Positions 1-9,910 of a DNA stretch of 64,000 bases are shown piece by piece. The position numbers and the translations under genes were made by a program. A model generated the notes under the pieces. It was not told where the DNA came from, did no database searches, and saw nothing but the letters and a program-made list of their open reading frames with translations. The DNA lies in assembly GCA_035222895.1 (NCBI GenBank), contig JAVYIG010000164.1, positions 62,001-126,000 on the forward strand, in the 5' to 3' direction. This DNA is from Strongylocentrotus droebachiensis. Taxonomy: Eukaryota; Echinodermata; Echinoidea; Camarodonta; Strongylocentrotidae. Position 1 is the first letter of the stretch, and every line of letters begins with the position of its first letter.

Positions 1-3000
1 GTTGGTGACGCTCCGTGCAGGGATACCAAGGCAACGGAGAATGGTGGTGAAGACTCCGGAGAACACCCAACATTGGCCATACCTGCATGAGGGCATACAC
101 ATGACCATGGAGGTGTTCCACAAAGATCCTAAGATGAACTTATCTCTAAGTTTGACTTAACATGTAAGGAAAGCCGTTAGCATCCTTGAAAATATTTTGT
201 AAAAGTTGTTTTAAAAGGCATAAAATGTTGATTCAAATCATTCATATTTTCTATTATCATGGGAGATTTTATGTTCTTGATGTGGAATTTATGAAAAGTC
301 TAAAATTTCAATTTTTGCTTTTGAATATATTTCATTATAAGGCTACAAATGGCTCTCCATAATATTCAAGTCCAACTTAGAGTTAAGTTGGACTTAGAAT
401 CTTTGTGAAACACCAGTCCTCCATATTTCGTTATTCTGACATGACTAGAAGGGACACGTTTTCAGTCAAAATGACTGTCAAAACACTAATCAACATCAAC
501 TATAAAGAGGCACACACACTACCACTTCTTGATTTTTAATTTAACCGATAATCTGATTGGGCTGGCCGTCATACTGTCAGATCTGAATCATTGGAGGCTG
601 TAAGAATAATAATAAAAGCTAGTTCTTATAAATATAGCGCTTTTCAGGACTTCAGGCCCTCTTAAAGCACTTTACAGATATATATTAGCGGGCAGAACTA
701 CTTTTTTATAGTGTGCTCGGTTGATGATGGCTCGGGGATTGAATAATTCAATGACACTCTCCTTTTTTCCTTGAGGCAACGATAAATAATACACAGCAGT
801 GAGTGCATTAGTAAGAATTACCTACACAAGGTACCTTTGGAACAGTCTAACAACACACCCGAGGCGATAGCAGAGGGTGTTTGGACTGTTTTGAATGTAC
901 CGAGTGTGGCCGTGGGTAATTTTACCAACAAAATGATAAGTTTTATTTGTTTTTTTAAACGATGTTTTATAATATGATTTTACTAATGACCGGTCATTAG
1001 TATTTGATTATGATCGGTCGTTATCAAAATTACGTGTTAGGCAAAATAAATGCCTGGTCACGTGTACGCTCTCAACCAATCGTTTTGATTAGGATCCACA
1101 TCATCATCTTATAACACTACATAATTTGGGCATGCTCTCTACTTACATGACAGGCATTCCTGTTGATTTATACTCCTCTAAGATGGCGACGCTACCGTTC
1201 CACTTGGTAGGACTGATACCATCATCATAGTACCCACTCCAGTTACCCACCAAAACACCTGCAGGTCCCCTACCAGAATCATTGATGATGGAAGACATCA
1301 CCCGAGACACCTAGGAATGGAAAGACAAGAGGAACCATCTTCTAATATCATATATTATGTAGAACTAACCAAGGCGATGCGCTAGTGCGCTTTGGTAAGG
1401 CATTGATCCTCACTACCAGGTCCCTCGGAGAGGACCTAAAACCGTGGACCACCTGGTTGCTTACGTACAAGCATTTATGCTTTCTTAGCAGTCAGGTAAA
1501 ATAACCATCACAACCAACCATCACATCATACACAATCTTACAAGCAATGTGCATGCACATATTTGGCCGACTTTCCAATTTAAGTGTTTGATTTTAAAAA
1601 AGAACACCACTTCTGGATTGTATCAGGTCGAATGTCCACGAGATTTCATGGAAAGAGAGCGCTATGAGACAGAATTTTCAGTGCCACGCATAGTTCTACC
1701 AACTAACCATAACCTACCTACATAGGATTTCACGAGACCAGGGTAGGGGGTCACTTCACCAAAACGTTCAGTCTTAATTCATTTGAACGACTAAACTGCG
1801 GCCAAACATGCATGATGTTTTTTTTTATATTTTGTCTTAGAATGCACTTTTCCCATTTCTATATTGTGGATCAATATCAGCCTCTATTTGGCTATCACTG
1901 TCTCTTTTGTATATCCGCCTCAGGGCTATTTGTTCTCGTTTACATGAGTCCCTGCCATCCCTTTCTCTCATTCAATTAACGTATAGATTACACATTCAAC
2001 AAAAAGTCAATGACCTTGACCATTCTGTATCAATAGGGACTTTTATATTTGCACGTCGACATAGTGGACTGCTACGTGTGACATCCTTTTAAGGCAATTG
2101 CAGTGCCTTAAAAGGACGTCACAGTGCCTTAAAAGGATATCACACGTAGCAGTCCACTATGTCGACGTGCAAATCTTAAAGTCCCTATCGGACGCGATAC
2201 AGATCACCTATCAGCCTTTCTTGTAGATAACCCTGTCGTAGCATTACCTTGATCGGGTTCCAACTGTCCTCTGCTTTGATGTGATCCTCAAGAAGCTGAA
2301 AGACCACTTCTCTCACATCCAGGTCGAACTGTCCATAGTTCCACTTCTTGGCGTGGTAGTTCTTGTAGGACCCACGCCAGATCAGGCCGACGTCCTCCAT
2401 GACGTATTCCTTCCGCTCGTCCTCGCTCCCAAGGAAGACGGAGTCCTTGTCGCACCAGGGGTTGAACAGCATGGTGATGACCTTCTTCTTCTGCGCGAAC
2501 TCGCGTCGGACACCAGACTTGAGGCCCTTCACAAGGACAGTCAGGGTGTAGCAGCCTACGAGGGCGGTGGGGCCGCTCTTCACTGATAACTACGGAGGTA
2601 ACCATAAGTGTGAACAAGAGATACTGTATTATTGTTTCGGTGGCAGTGCCAATAAAGCCTTTGGCTTTCCTAGCTGTCTCCAAATTCATATTACATTTGT
2701 GTTGTTGTTGTTGTATTATATTGTAAATGTTTCTCTTTAACATGTACGCTGTTTTCTAAATATTTTATATGTTTTTTATGTTTTGTTTTATGATGAATGA
2801 AATAAGATCAATTCAATTCAAATAAATACAGTTTATAAATGATATACTTATGCAAAGCAACATCAACATAGGACAAACGAATACGATGCTTCAAATGATA
2901 TATATTTCTAGCCCCTCTTTGCAAAATTGATGTTTTATATGCACTATGTACAATATTGGAAATGTAAGGACCTTAGTCATAATCTGAGTAGGTAGAGACA

Positions 3001-4900
3001 AGAGAGAGAAAGAGAAGAAAAACGGGAGATAGAAGGAGGATATATGAGGAGAAGAGAGAGAGAGAGAGAGAGAGGGAGTAAGAGAGAGCGTGAACTAGAG
3101 AAAAGGAAAGAGAGGCAGAGACAGAGAGAGAGAGACCGAGACAGAGAAAGTGAGAGAGAGAAAGAGAGAGGACAAAGTGGGGGAGGGTTGAGGAATAAAC
3201 TAGCTTATCATGATAGAAGCCAGGAAGGAGAAGAAGAAGTTAATGTTCATACCTTGACTGATTTTTCTCCTATTGATTCAACTTTGACACTCCATTCTCC
3301 CTCTTCAAATGATCCATCTAAAGATAGTGATATCAACGTTCCATTTGTAGGCCTAGGTATCTTTGCTGTCAAAATTAAATAAAAGTAAAGTTGGTACATG
3401 AATAGAGTAATACAAAATATTGTTTAACCGCTGTATATCTTTAACAAATAAAAACCGAGAACTGCCCTTATTGTACCTGCGAACATTAATTTTTTTTCTA
3501 GGAAACATATTCTTCGATTAAAAAAGAGTAAAAGTTGTAGGATCAAGTTAAACAGCATCCGACCAAAAGCAGATTAATTTTCAGCTGATATTAAGAACAG
3601 GCTTGTTGAATTTCTTCAATTGAAGCTCACCAAACAATGTTTAAATTGTGGGAAAATGAAACCTTATCCAAACAAATTCTATTAATCGCAATACCAGTCC
3701 ATCTTTATAAAAATTCCTTACTTTTGACTGCAAATCGTAGAATTATTGTTTCCATTTCTGGGTAGTACTTCCGGTTTAGGTTGACCTCCATGGTGAACTC
3801 TTGACCTCTCCTCACGATCAGGTCAAGATCTCTGCTCATGTCTTGTTCAAAGTCATCGGTATGGTGCGCTTGCGCGTTCTCCAACTCCTGAAACAAATCA
3901 GCCAATCAGAAGGACCCTTTTTTATTTCCATGATCAACTTGTAGTCACAAGATAAAACACAGACTGTGAAAGTTGAATTTTGTGACCGTAATTTAGAGTG
4001 AGCGTCATGAGCGCTGCATCCCCATCACCATCATCTTAATTAAAATCATCATCAAAATCATCATCGTCACCATAACCACCATCATGATCATCACCATCAC
4101 CACCATTTAAATCACTATCAAAATCATCATCAAATCATATCATAATTTCGAAAGAGTATTTTAAATCTATGTTTAACCTATGTTTGTTAACGTGGTTAAC
4201 ATTACGTTTCTTTGTTAGGGTGCTCCATCCGATCGTAAAGAACTAACGATGTTGATAATTTTATATCTTGGTGTGATATCGGCATCGTCATTATTCATGG
4301 ATAAACTTTATTTATGGGTCCGATTTCATCAGTCGTAATCTAAATTTTCAGATGATTGACAATACTTACATAGAGTTTAACACCAGTGACTGAGAGTGAT
4401 GGAAGATTGGATAGATCAGGGGCGGCCGGTTTAGCAGGAGCAGGGGCAGGAGCAGGAGCAGGAGCAAGAGTTGGAGCAGGGGATGAAGCAGGCTCTGAAG
4501 TAGGAGCAGTATCCACAGCAGCTGGAGCCGAATCTCCAGCCGTTTCTGCCAATGACGGCTGCGCTGGTTCTCCCTCTGGTTGAGCTGGAGACGCTTCACC
4601 TCCGTCTCCTCCAGCTTCACCGGCTCCTGCCTCCGTCACACCCGTCGCTGCTCCATCTCCGCCCTCCCCAGCCGTTACCGGGCCTAGAGCCTCATGTGAG
4701 ATCTCCGCAGTTGGAGCATCATCACTGACATCCCCGTCTTCGTCAGAATCATCGGCTAGGTCCATGGTGCCGAAGTTTATTTCGAACCACTCCCATCCTG
4801 TCTTATTAGGGTTAGGGTTAGAGGAGTTTACACCACCGCCTGGTCTGCTGGCACCGTTTGGGTCTTGGCGGGACCCTGAGCGACTGGATCCTGATCCCAT
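1..4900 (-). CDS. Transglutaminase, 5' part of gene (6 coding exons, runs off left edge)
   Basis: Protein-glutamine gamma-glutamyltransferase, which forms Gln-Lys isopeptide cross-links. Coding exons read on the minus strand: 4900-4370, 3887-3722, 3365-3253, 2589-2248, 1310-1147 and 82-1. All junctions are GT-AG and the phases agree, giving 466 visible residues. Residues 1-165 are a low-complexity tail: MGSGSS (fits MGxxxS myristoylation), a Trp segment at 36-43, an acidic run at 50-61, then Ala/Pro/Gly/Glu with an (AP)n run. The N-terminal beta-sandwich begins at [10 protein letters not shown] and includes IVRRGQEF. The core begins near FNPWCDKD and contains [18 protein letters not shown] and MYGQCWVF, putting the catalytic Cys near residue 443. 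The catalytic His and Asp lie beyond the window. No signal peptide is visible. The ATG sits 9 nt after a possible acceptor (TTTAG), so a non-coding exon upstream is likely. Introns carry a MITE, a fold-back, (GA)n and (CAT)n. The paralogue at 25897-40284 confirms every exon. Confidence 0.95.
112..414. mobile_element. MITE family M1, copy 1 (~303 bp)
   Basis: Terminal inverted repeats read GGTGTT(T)CACAAAGATCC inward, followed by sub-terminal AACTTAGAG/TTAAGTTGGACTTA repeats. Two further copies lie at 28877-29184 and 46851-47158. It sits in the intron before the catalytic-Cys exon of the minus-strand transglutaminase, ending ~27 bp from that exon's acceptor. No coding capacity. Confidence 0.8.
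600..725 (-). repeat. SINE or SINE-like tail fragment
   Basis: AATAATAATA followed by a segment reading, in reverse, CTGTAAAGTGCTTTAAGAGG...GCGCTATATTTATAAG. The same pattern (CTGTAAAGCGCATTGAGAGG, CGCTATATAAGGA, then (ATT)n) is at 25230-25312. Similar wording is at 15485-15560. Confidence 0.5.
2033..2188. mobile_element. Fold-back MITE family FA, copy 1
   Basis: A near-perfect long palindrome: arms begin ATAGGGACTTT and GCACGTCGACATAGTGGACT and meet at repeated CCTTTTAAGGCA motifs. It lies in the transglutaminase intron between 1310 and 2248. A diverged second copy is at 33303-33490 with the same ends and the same CCTTTTAAGG core. Confidence 0.8.
2640..2840 (+). repeat. AT-rich tail resembling a LINE 3' end
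   Basis: (GTT)n, then T-rich sequence ending in ATGAATGAAATAAGATCAA and AATAAATA, a pattern like the 3' ends of non-LTR elements. No reverse transcriptase coding is visible, so this is a weak call. It lies in a transglutaminase intron. Confidence 0.25.
3001..3178. repeat. (GA)n-rich microsatellite
   Basis: A nearly pure purine tract of GAGA/AGAG units in the intron between transglutaminase exons 3 and 4. Its Arg/Glu-rich open frame is an artefact of the repeat. Confidence 0.9.
4018..4135. repeat. (CAT)n imperfect microsatellite
   Basis: ATCATCACCATCATC-type units in intron 1 of the minus-strand transglutaminase. Confidence 0.85.
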
Positions 4901-5824
4901 CTTCTGATCCTAAATCTTTGGATAACATGAGTAAAAATTGATATTGTATTACAAAAAGAAAATAATTTCGTAGCGTTGACAACAAGAAATCTACCATGTA
5001 GGCTTATTTGATAATAAGATTACCTAATATTGGGAATGTGTTTATAGGGAACATACACCACGCAAGGTGTTCAATGCGCTCCAATACAATCGCTACCCGC
5101 GAGAGGTAACCATCATGCACGTAACCCTATAGATGGGACTGGACTTAAGCTTACGCTAACGTTTCGCCATTGGTCGTCGATGACATTGCCTTTGTTTTTT
5201 TCCCGTGATAGCCGAGGGAAAAATAGTTATGAATAGAAATTTCGAAGAGAGCTTCGTTATATTTTTTATTATGATTTACAAAAGTATTGGCCTGGCATCT
5301 AGACGGAAAATATGAAAAATAACGCAATATTTTCAGCCAAAAACAAATAAAAAATGGCGCTTCGTTTTGCCCAGTTTTTGCATATTAAAACGAGATTTAA
5401 CTACTAACTACAATATTAATGAGTTAGAACAACTCTTCTTCTTCAATTTGACATTTCAATCATTTCATTTGGTGGTTTCTAAAGCGAGATCTTACAGTTT
5501 TGCTAAGTCTCTTTAGTAGCGGTTTGGAGTAAACAATTGGTTTACTTTATGCAAATTAGACTTCAAGGACGAAAGCTTTCGCACCGATAATTATACTCCG
5601 GCCCCGTGCCTGCGTTTGTGCGCATCGACACCGATTGAAACAGGCGACATGTGTGACGTGTACATGTACACGTCACACATGTCGTCTCGATATAACCCAT
5701 TATTAGACTCTGTACCTGAACGGCAGTACTTCGTTCATACCAGCAATATTAGCAGCACTATATCTAGCCGAAGCAAGAATGTATCGGCGTTGATCCTCGA
5801 AACGTGCAAGGAAAGGATAAAGAT
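4901..5824. promoter_or_regulatory. Intergenic region between divergent genes
   Basis: These 924 bp separate the ATG exon of the minus-strand transglutaminase from the ATG of the plus-strand repeat protein, so promoters for both may lie here. The stretch is AT-rich and has no convincing TATA box in a fixed position. Its outstanding feature is the perfect palindrome at 5645-5684. Any upstream non-coding exon of the transglutaminase would also fall here or beyond; I could not place one. Confidence 0.4.
5645..5684. promoter_or_regulatory. Perfect 40-bp palindrome with two CRE-like half sites
   Basis: The two 20-bp arms are exact reverse complements with no spacer, centred on CATG. Each arm contains TGACGTG, a half-site type bound by ATF/CREB and XBP1-class bZIP factors. 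It ends 140 bp before the ATG of the BLES03-like gene. The structure is directly visible; regulatory use is inference, and a small fold-back remnant is the alternative. Confidence 0.45.
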
Positions 5825-7930
5825 ATGGAACAAGAAGGGGAAATTGGAGACCTCGACCTCCCGGTAGAAAAGTTGGATAGGAAGGATGGTGAGAATGAGG
5901 AGAATAAATCTCTTGAGAGCTATTATGAATCCGAGTCTGAGATTGATGATGAAGAGGATATTGGATTACCGATCTATGATTGCCCACCTTCCCAAGACAC
6001 AAAACGTAACTTTCAGTGGCATTATCCACGAGAGTTCATACCAGATGGTTGTGTCGAATATGATGATGAATACTCCTGGAACGGAAAGTGGATGTTGTTC
6101 TTCCCAGTGTCGGAGATTGATGAAAAGTGGGAGATGGCAAAGGATTTGTTTGATACCGGTGAGCTGAGGGGTGTGAGGGGAATGAAAGTATCAACAGCTA
6201 TGGACAATCCAAGATGTTTTGATAATACTATGCCAGTGCTTATCATGTATTGTGGACCGTGGACTGATGAACTGCTCATGAGAAAAATTGGGAGAAATCT
6301 GGTACAAAAAATGGAGTATGAACATAAGAATGGTTCTATGTTGTACAAAACAGACGACCAAGCCAGAGGGGGGACAAGGGCAACAGGTCAAGCTGTAAAC
6401 CACGTTTACCAGATGCATGTGCCGAGGCCTATCGAAGGAACTGCTAGCTCAGCATCGCCGGAACTTTTGCCCTCCAAAGACACAACAGACTATTGGCAGT
6501 GGCACTTTCCCAAGTGTTCACCGTCTGGTCGCGCTGAGGAATATGACTACTCAAAGAGTGGGCGATGGATGCTGTTCTATTCAATGGCAGAGATCGACGA
6601 GAAATGGCTGATGATGAAAGACTTGTTTGATTCCAATAAACTGGATGGAGTTCGAGGATTAAAAGTCTCTACAGTCTCCTCCCTGCCAGTTAATCAAAGG
6701 GGATACAGGTCTGCAGTTATTATGGTATACTGTGGGCCATGTGATGACGAGGATCTTGTGTTGAGAGTAGGAGAGAATCTAGTCCTGAAGACCTCGTATA
6801 CAAACGAATCTGGCACTCTTCGCTACAAGACAGATATAGTCGGAAAGGGAATGGCAAGTTTGGGACAGTTGATGTCTACATACAAACAGGTGTTACCAGT
6901 TCCCAGGCCAAGTGTGGGGGCCAACTGCATCCAATCAGTCGTGGCAGAACTCCCACCATCTAAAGACATGATAAGCTATTGGCAGTGGCATCCCAAGTAC
7001 CAAGATGGCAGGTTTACAAACTATGACTCATCATTGAGGGGGAAATGGATGCTGTTTTATCCTCCATCAGATATCGATGGCATGTGGCAGCTGATTAAGG
7101 ATCTGTTCGACGCTGGGGAACTGCACGGAGTCAGTGGTGCAAAGGTCTCTACAGCAAAGAGCTGTGGTGGACATCCTGAAAAAAACAGCGGAGTTATTAT
7201 GGTGTATTGTGGACCGTGCGATGACGCAGAGCTCATGTCGAAAATCGGGGAAAACATTGCGTTGAAAACAAAATATAAAGACAGATCTGGTAACATGCGT
7301 TACAATGTAGATACTCCAAGAGATGGTAGAAGCGCAACAGGCCAGAGTAGCCCGAGCTACTGGTTACAAGTACCAAAGCCTCAGGCGATGTGGGCAAGCG
7401 CCTGGGACACAGCAGATCACCCACCTTCCAGAAACATGGCAAAACACCTGCCTTCGAGAGACACAGCAGAAAGCCCGCTTTCCAGAGACACATCGGAATG
7501 CCCGCCTTCAAGAGACAAGAGAAACTACTGGCAGTGGCATCGTAAGCCTGTCGATGGTATTGAATATGATCCCTCAACGAGAGGGAAATGGATGCTCTTC
7601 TATCCAACGTCAGAAATTGATGATCGATGGCATCTTGTGAAGAGTCTGTTCGACGCTGGAGAACTGCACGGAATTGGAGAATTACAGGTTTCTACAGCAA
7701 AGGGCAATGCAGGACATCATGACAGTGGAGTCATCAACGTGTACTGTGGACCATACGACTACGGAGAGCTCATGATGAGAATAGGAAAAAATCTTGCAAA
7801 GAAGATGCAGTACAAAAACAGGAAAGGAGTCATGTTGTACAAGACAGAGGGACAACAAATGAAGCAGGGTAGAGCGATGGGCCAGGAATGGAACCATCTT
7901 TACGAAATAAGTTTGCCATGGAGGTACTAA
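5825..7930 (+). CDS. Four-repeat BLES03/C11orf68-like (DUF1917) protein, intronless
   Basis: A 701-residue open frame ending TAA at 7928-7930. I chose the ATG at 5825: the frame is open back to a TAG at 5765, but the earlier start candidate at 5804 is GTG. Residues 1-60 are acidic (Asp/Glu rich). Four ~160-residue repeats follow, starting near residues 61, 222, 384 and 567, each opening with a QWH motif. Each repeat has GKWMLFYP, an EID..W motif, LFDAGELHG, KVSTA, VI.VYCGP, a Gly/Asn-Leu helix and a YK.D end. GKW-(L/M), D..W, KVS, VI.VY and YK.D match my recollection of human C11orf68 (UPF0696/DUF1917, an eIF4E-like fold of unknown function). A linker near residues 535-566 holds short SRDT-type repeats before repeat 4. 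No signal peptide or membrane segment is visible. The lack of introns beside intron-rich neighbours may mean retrocopy origin or intron loss. The gene is certain; the family name is moderately sure. Confidence 0.85.
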   Translation: MEQEGEIGDLDLPVEKLDRKDGENEENKSLESYYESESEIDDEEDIGLPIYDCPPSQDTKRNFQWHYPREFIPDGCVEYDDEYSWNGKWMLFFPVSEIDEKWEMAKDLFDTGELRGVRGMKVSTAMDNPRCFDNTMPVLIMYCGPWTDELLMRKIGRNLVQKMEYEHKNGSMLYKTDDQARGGTRATGQAVNHVYQMHVPRPIEGTASSASPELLPSKDTTDYWQWHFPKCSPSGRAEEYDYSKSGRWMLFYSMAEIDEKWLMMKDLFDSNKLDGVRGLKVSTVSSLPVNQRGYRSAVIMVYCGPCDDEDLVLRVGENLVLKTSYTNESGTLRYKTDIVGKGMASLGQLMSTYKQVLPVPRPSVGANCIQSVVAELPPSKDMISYWQWHPKYQDGRFTNYDSSLRGKWMLFYPPSDIDGMWQLIKDLFDAGELHGVSGAKVSTAKSCGGHPEKNSGVIMVYCGPCDDAELMSKIGENIALKTKYKDRSGNMRYNVDTPRDGRSATGQSSPSYWLQVPKPQAMWASAWDTADHPPSRNMAKHLPSRDTAESPLSRDTSECPPSRDKRNYWQWHRKPVDGIEYDPSTRGKWMLFYPTSEIDDRWHLVKSLFDAGELHGIGELQVSTAKGNAGHHDSGVINVYCGPYDYGELMMRIGKNLAKKMQYKNRKGVMLYKTEGQQMKQGRAMGQEWNHLYEISLPWRY

Positions 7931-9710
7931 TGACATGGAAGCTATATGTAGTTCACATACCGATTATAATTATGTTCATACTCTACGAAGGGCCTCTTCA
8001 GCTTTTGTGCTGTTCTTCGGAATTATAATCATTAGTGCCAGTAGCGAACATTGGCGAGCATTAAAGACAAAGTGTGATTAAATTTTGATACCTACTGATA
8101 TCTAAAAGAAATGCACCAAATTTTCAACACGCTGCATTCCTTTTACATCGATCTGGATAAAGCACAATTGGTCTTAACTTCGGACTTGGTATTGCTTTCA
8201 TTCCGATAATCCATCTTCATTTCATGATTGAAATTTAAAACTTACTGGTTTATATCAGGTGTAGAGCACATATTTGGTTTCAAGGTTAGCCTACTGAGCC
8301 GCAAAATGCTGCAGGAATAGTTAACAAAATGTAATAAAGGCAAATCTGATTATGTACTGGATTGGAGATGTAACCATCAATGCTGTCAGTGTTAATACTT
8401 TAGTTAATCCCTAAAACTAAGAATTTACGATACTCCTCCCCCCCCCCCCAACTCTTCTAAAAAGAAGAAGAAATTATAAAATAAAAAGAAATAATTTTGT
8501 TTAACTCTTTCAACATTTCCTTCAAGGTACATGTCAATTTATTTACAGCTCATTTAAAAAGAATTGATGAAATTGACTGCTATCTTTCGAGAGAAAAGAG
8601 GAAACAAGCAAGAAAGTTTTAATCTGTATTTATACATAGGGCTATGCCTAAAAGTATCCAAAGCACAGTTTTAACGGCTTCATAGTCTGCTGGTGTATTT
8701 GAATATGGATTGTTACTTGAAAGAAAAAATGTTATTGGCCTTAACATATATTCCAAGGCCATACATTTGCTTCTAATACTGATTTCCCCCTATACAAGGT
8801 ATATATGAGTAAGTCTGTTGTTGCTTGTACTATGGATCTGGAGGCCTATGTTACTATTACTTTAGGATTGTAAGGAAAATTATAAAATCTTCCAAAATGT
8901 TCTCAGAATAAATAAAGGCCCATTTGCTACCTGAATGCTTTCTCTTCCTAATTTGAACAATTTTCATTATACCTACATTTCAGGTACATTTGCTTTAATA
9001 TTTGTCAGCAATACATTTTTTTGTAAAGAGGCAATTAGTCCGCGTCATTCGAAAAAATGTATAGATATATATATGCCACCAGTAATTCAATTCAAAATTT
9101 AAAATCGGATACATTTATTGATATATTTGTCATTTTTCACTAACTGTATTTTTCTCCAGACACATGAGAGGACAGGCCTAGAATGTGTATTATAGTGTGC
9201 AAGCGTACACCGCGTTACATGTTAGTTGGCCTCCTGCTTATCAAACGTGACATGCAGCCCCCCCCCCCCCCCCCCAAGGTTGAGAACAAAGTCCGATATA
9301 TATTGGCATGAAGCTTTTGATGAATGCCAGGTGCAACAGGGAGTGTTGTATTTACCGTAAGTAAATAATCATATGTATGCATGTAGGCAATTATGTAGGC
9401 AATACAAAAACTGTAAAACGTTAGTGTGATTCGTTATATGTTATATGTGCAATGTAATTGTAAAATTTTGTATTTTGTAACAAAGCCAATGTGAACAGAA
9501 TTATTATTCATTACCATGGATCAATAAAGATGAAATGAAATTAAATTAAATGTGCATTTAAACCTTTTGAAGGTGACAACAAATTCTGCAGCACTCTGCA
9601 GGGATCACAAATATGACAGGTATCCCCTGCCTGTGAAATGTTAAGGTTAGCAGTGCCATAGTATTCAAATGATGCAAAGAAAACTGTTAACGTTCTAGAC
9701 TTTACTGTCA
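7931..9710. other. 3' flank of the BLES03-like gene; no gene seen
   Basis: Non-coding AT-rich sequence. An AATAAA at ~8332 is a possible polyadenylation signal about 400 bp after the stop. Poly-C tracts lie at ~8438-8450 and ~9258-9275. At 9420-9545 the text ends CAATAAAGATGAAATGAAATTAAATTAAA, which looks like a LINE or SINE 3' tail. Confidence 0.6.
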
Positions 9711-9719
9711 TACACTACT

Positions 9720-9901
9720 TAGCCTTTTGACAAGGCCTCGTGACTCTGGCTAAGCGGCTGAGATGAGTCTAGATACCCGGAGTGAACGCGCGACCGAGTG
9801 ACGGAACGGGCAACTCGCACTGGCGTTTACTCAGGTTTTCGCGATTAGTCTCTTTTGAGTCGCTCGGCGTCTATCAGACATGTGGCCTTGTTTAAAGGCT
9901 A
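9720..9901. mobile_element. 182-bp MITE with 9-bp target duplication
   Basis: The element begins TAGCCTTTTGACAAGGCC and its other end, reversed, reads TAGCCTTTAAACAAGGCC (16 of 18 match). It is flanked by TACACTACT on both sides (9711-9719 and 9902-9910). A 9-bp duplication fits the Mutator-like superfamily. No coding capacity. Confidence 0.8.
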
Positions 9902-9910
9902 TACACTACT

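Noticed and set aside
2281-2586. Plus-strand open frame opposite the minus-strand exon
   Set aside because: It is the antisense shadow of transglutaminase exon 4 (2248-2589), whose protein matches the family.
4806-4817. TTAGGGTTAGGG telomere-like repeat
   Set aside because: It lies within transglutaminase coding exon 1 and encodes Asn-Pro-Asn-Pro-Asn on the minus strand; two units are not telomeric.
5804-5824. Longer N-terminus of the BLES03-like protein
   Set aside because: The only earlier in-frame start candidate is GTG, and TAG at 5765 closes the frame; the first ATG is at 5825.
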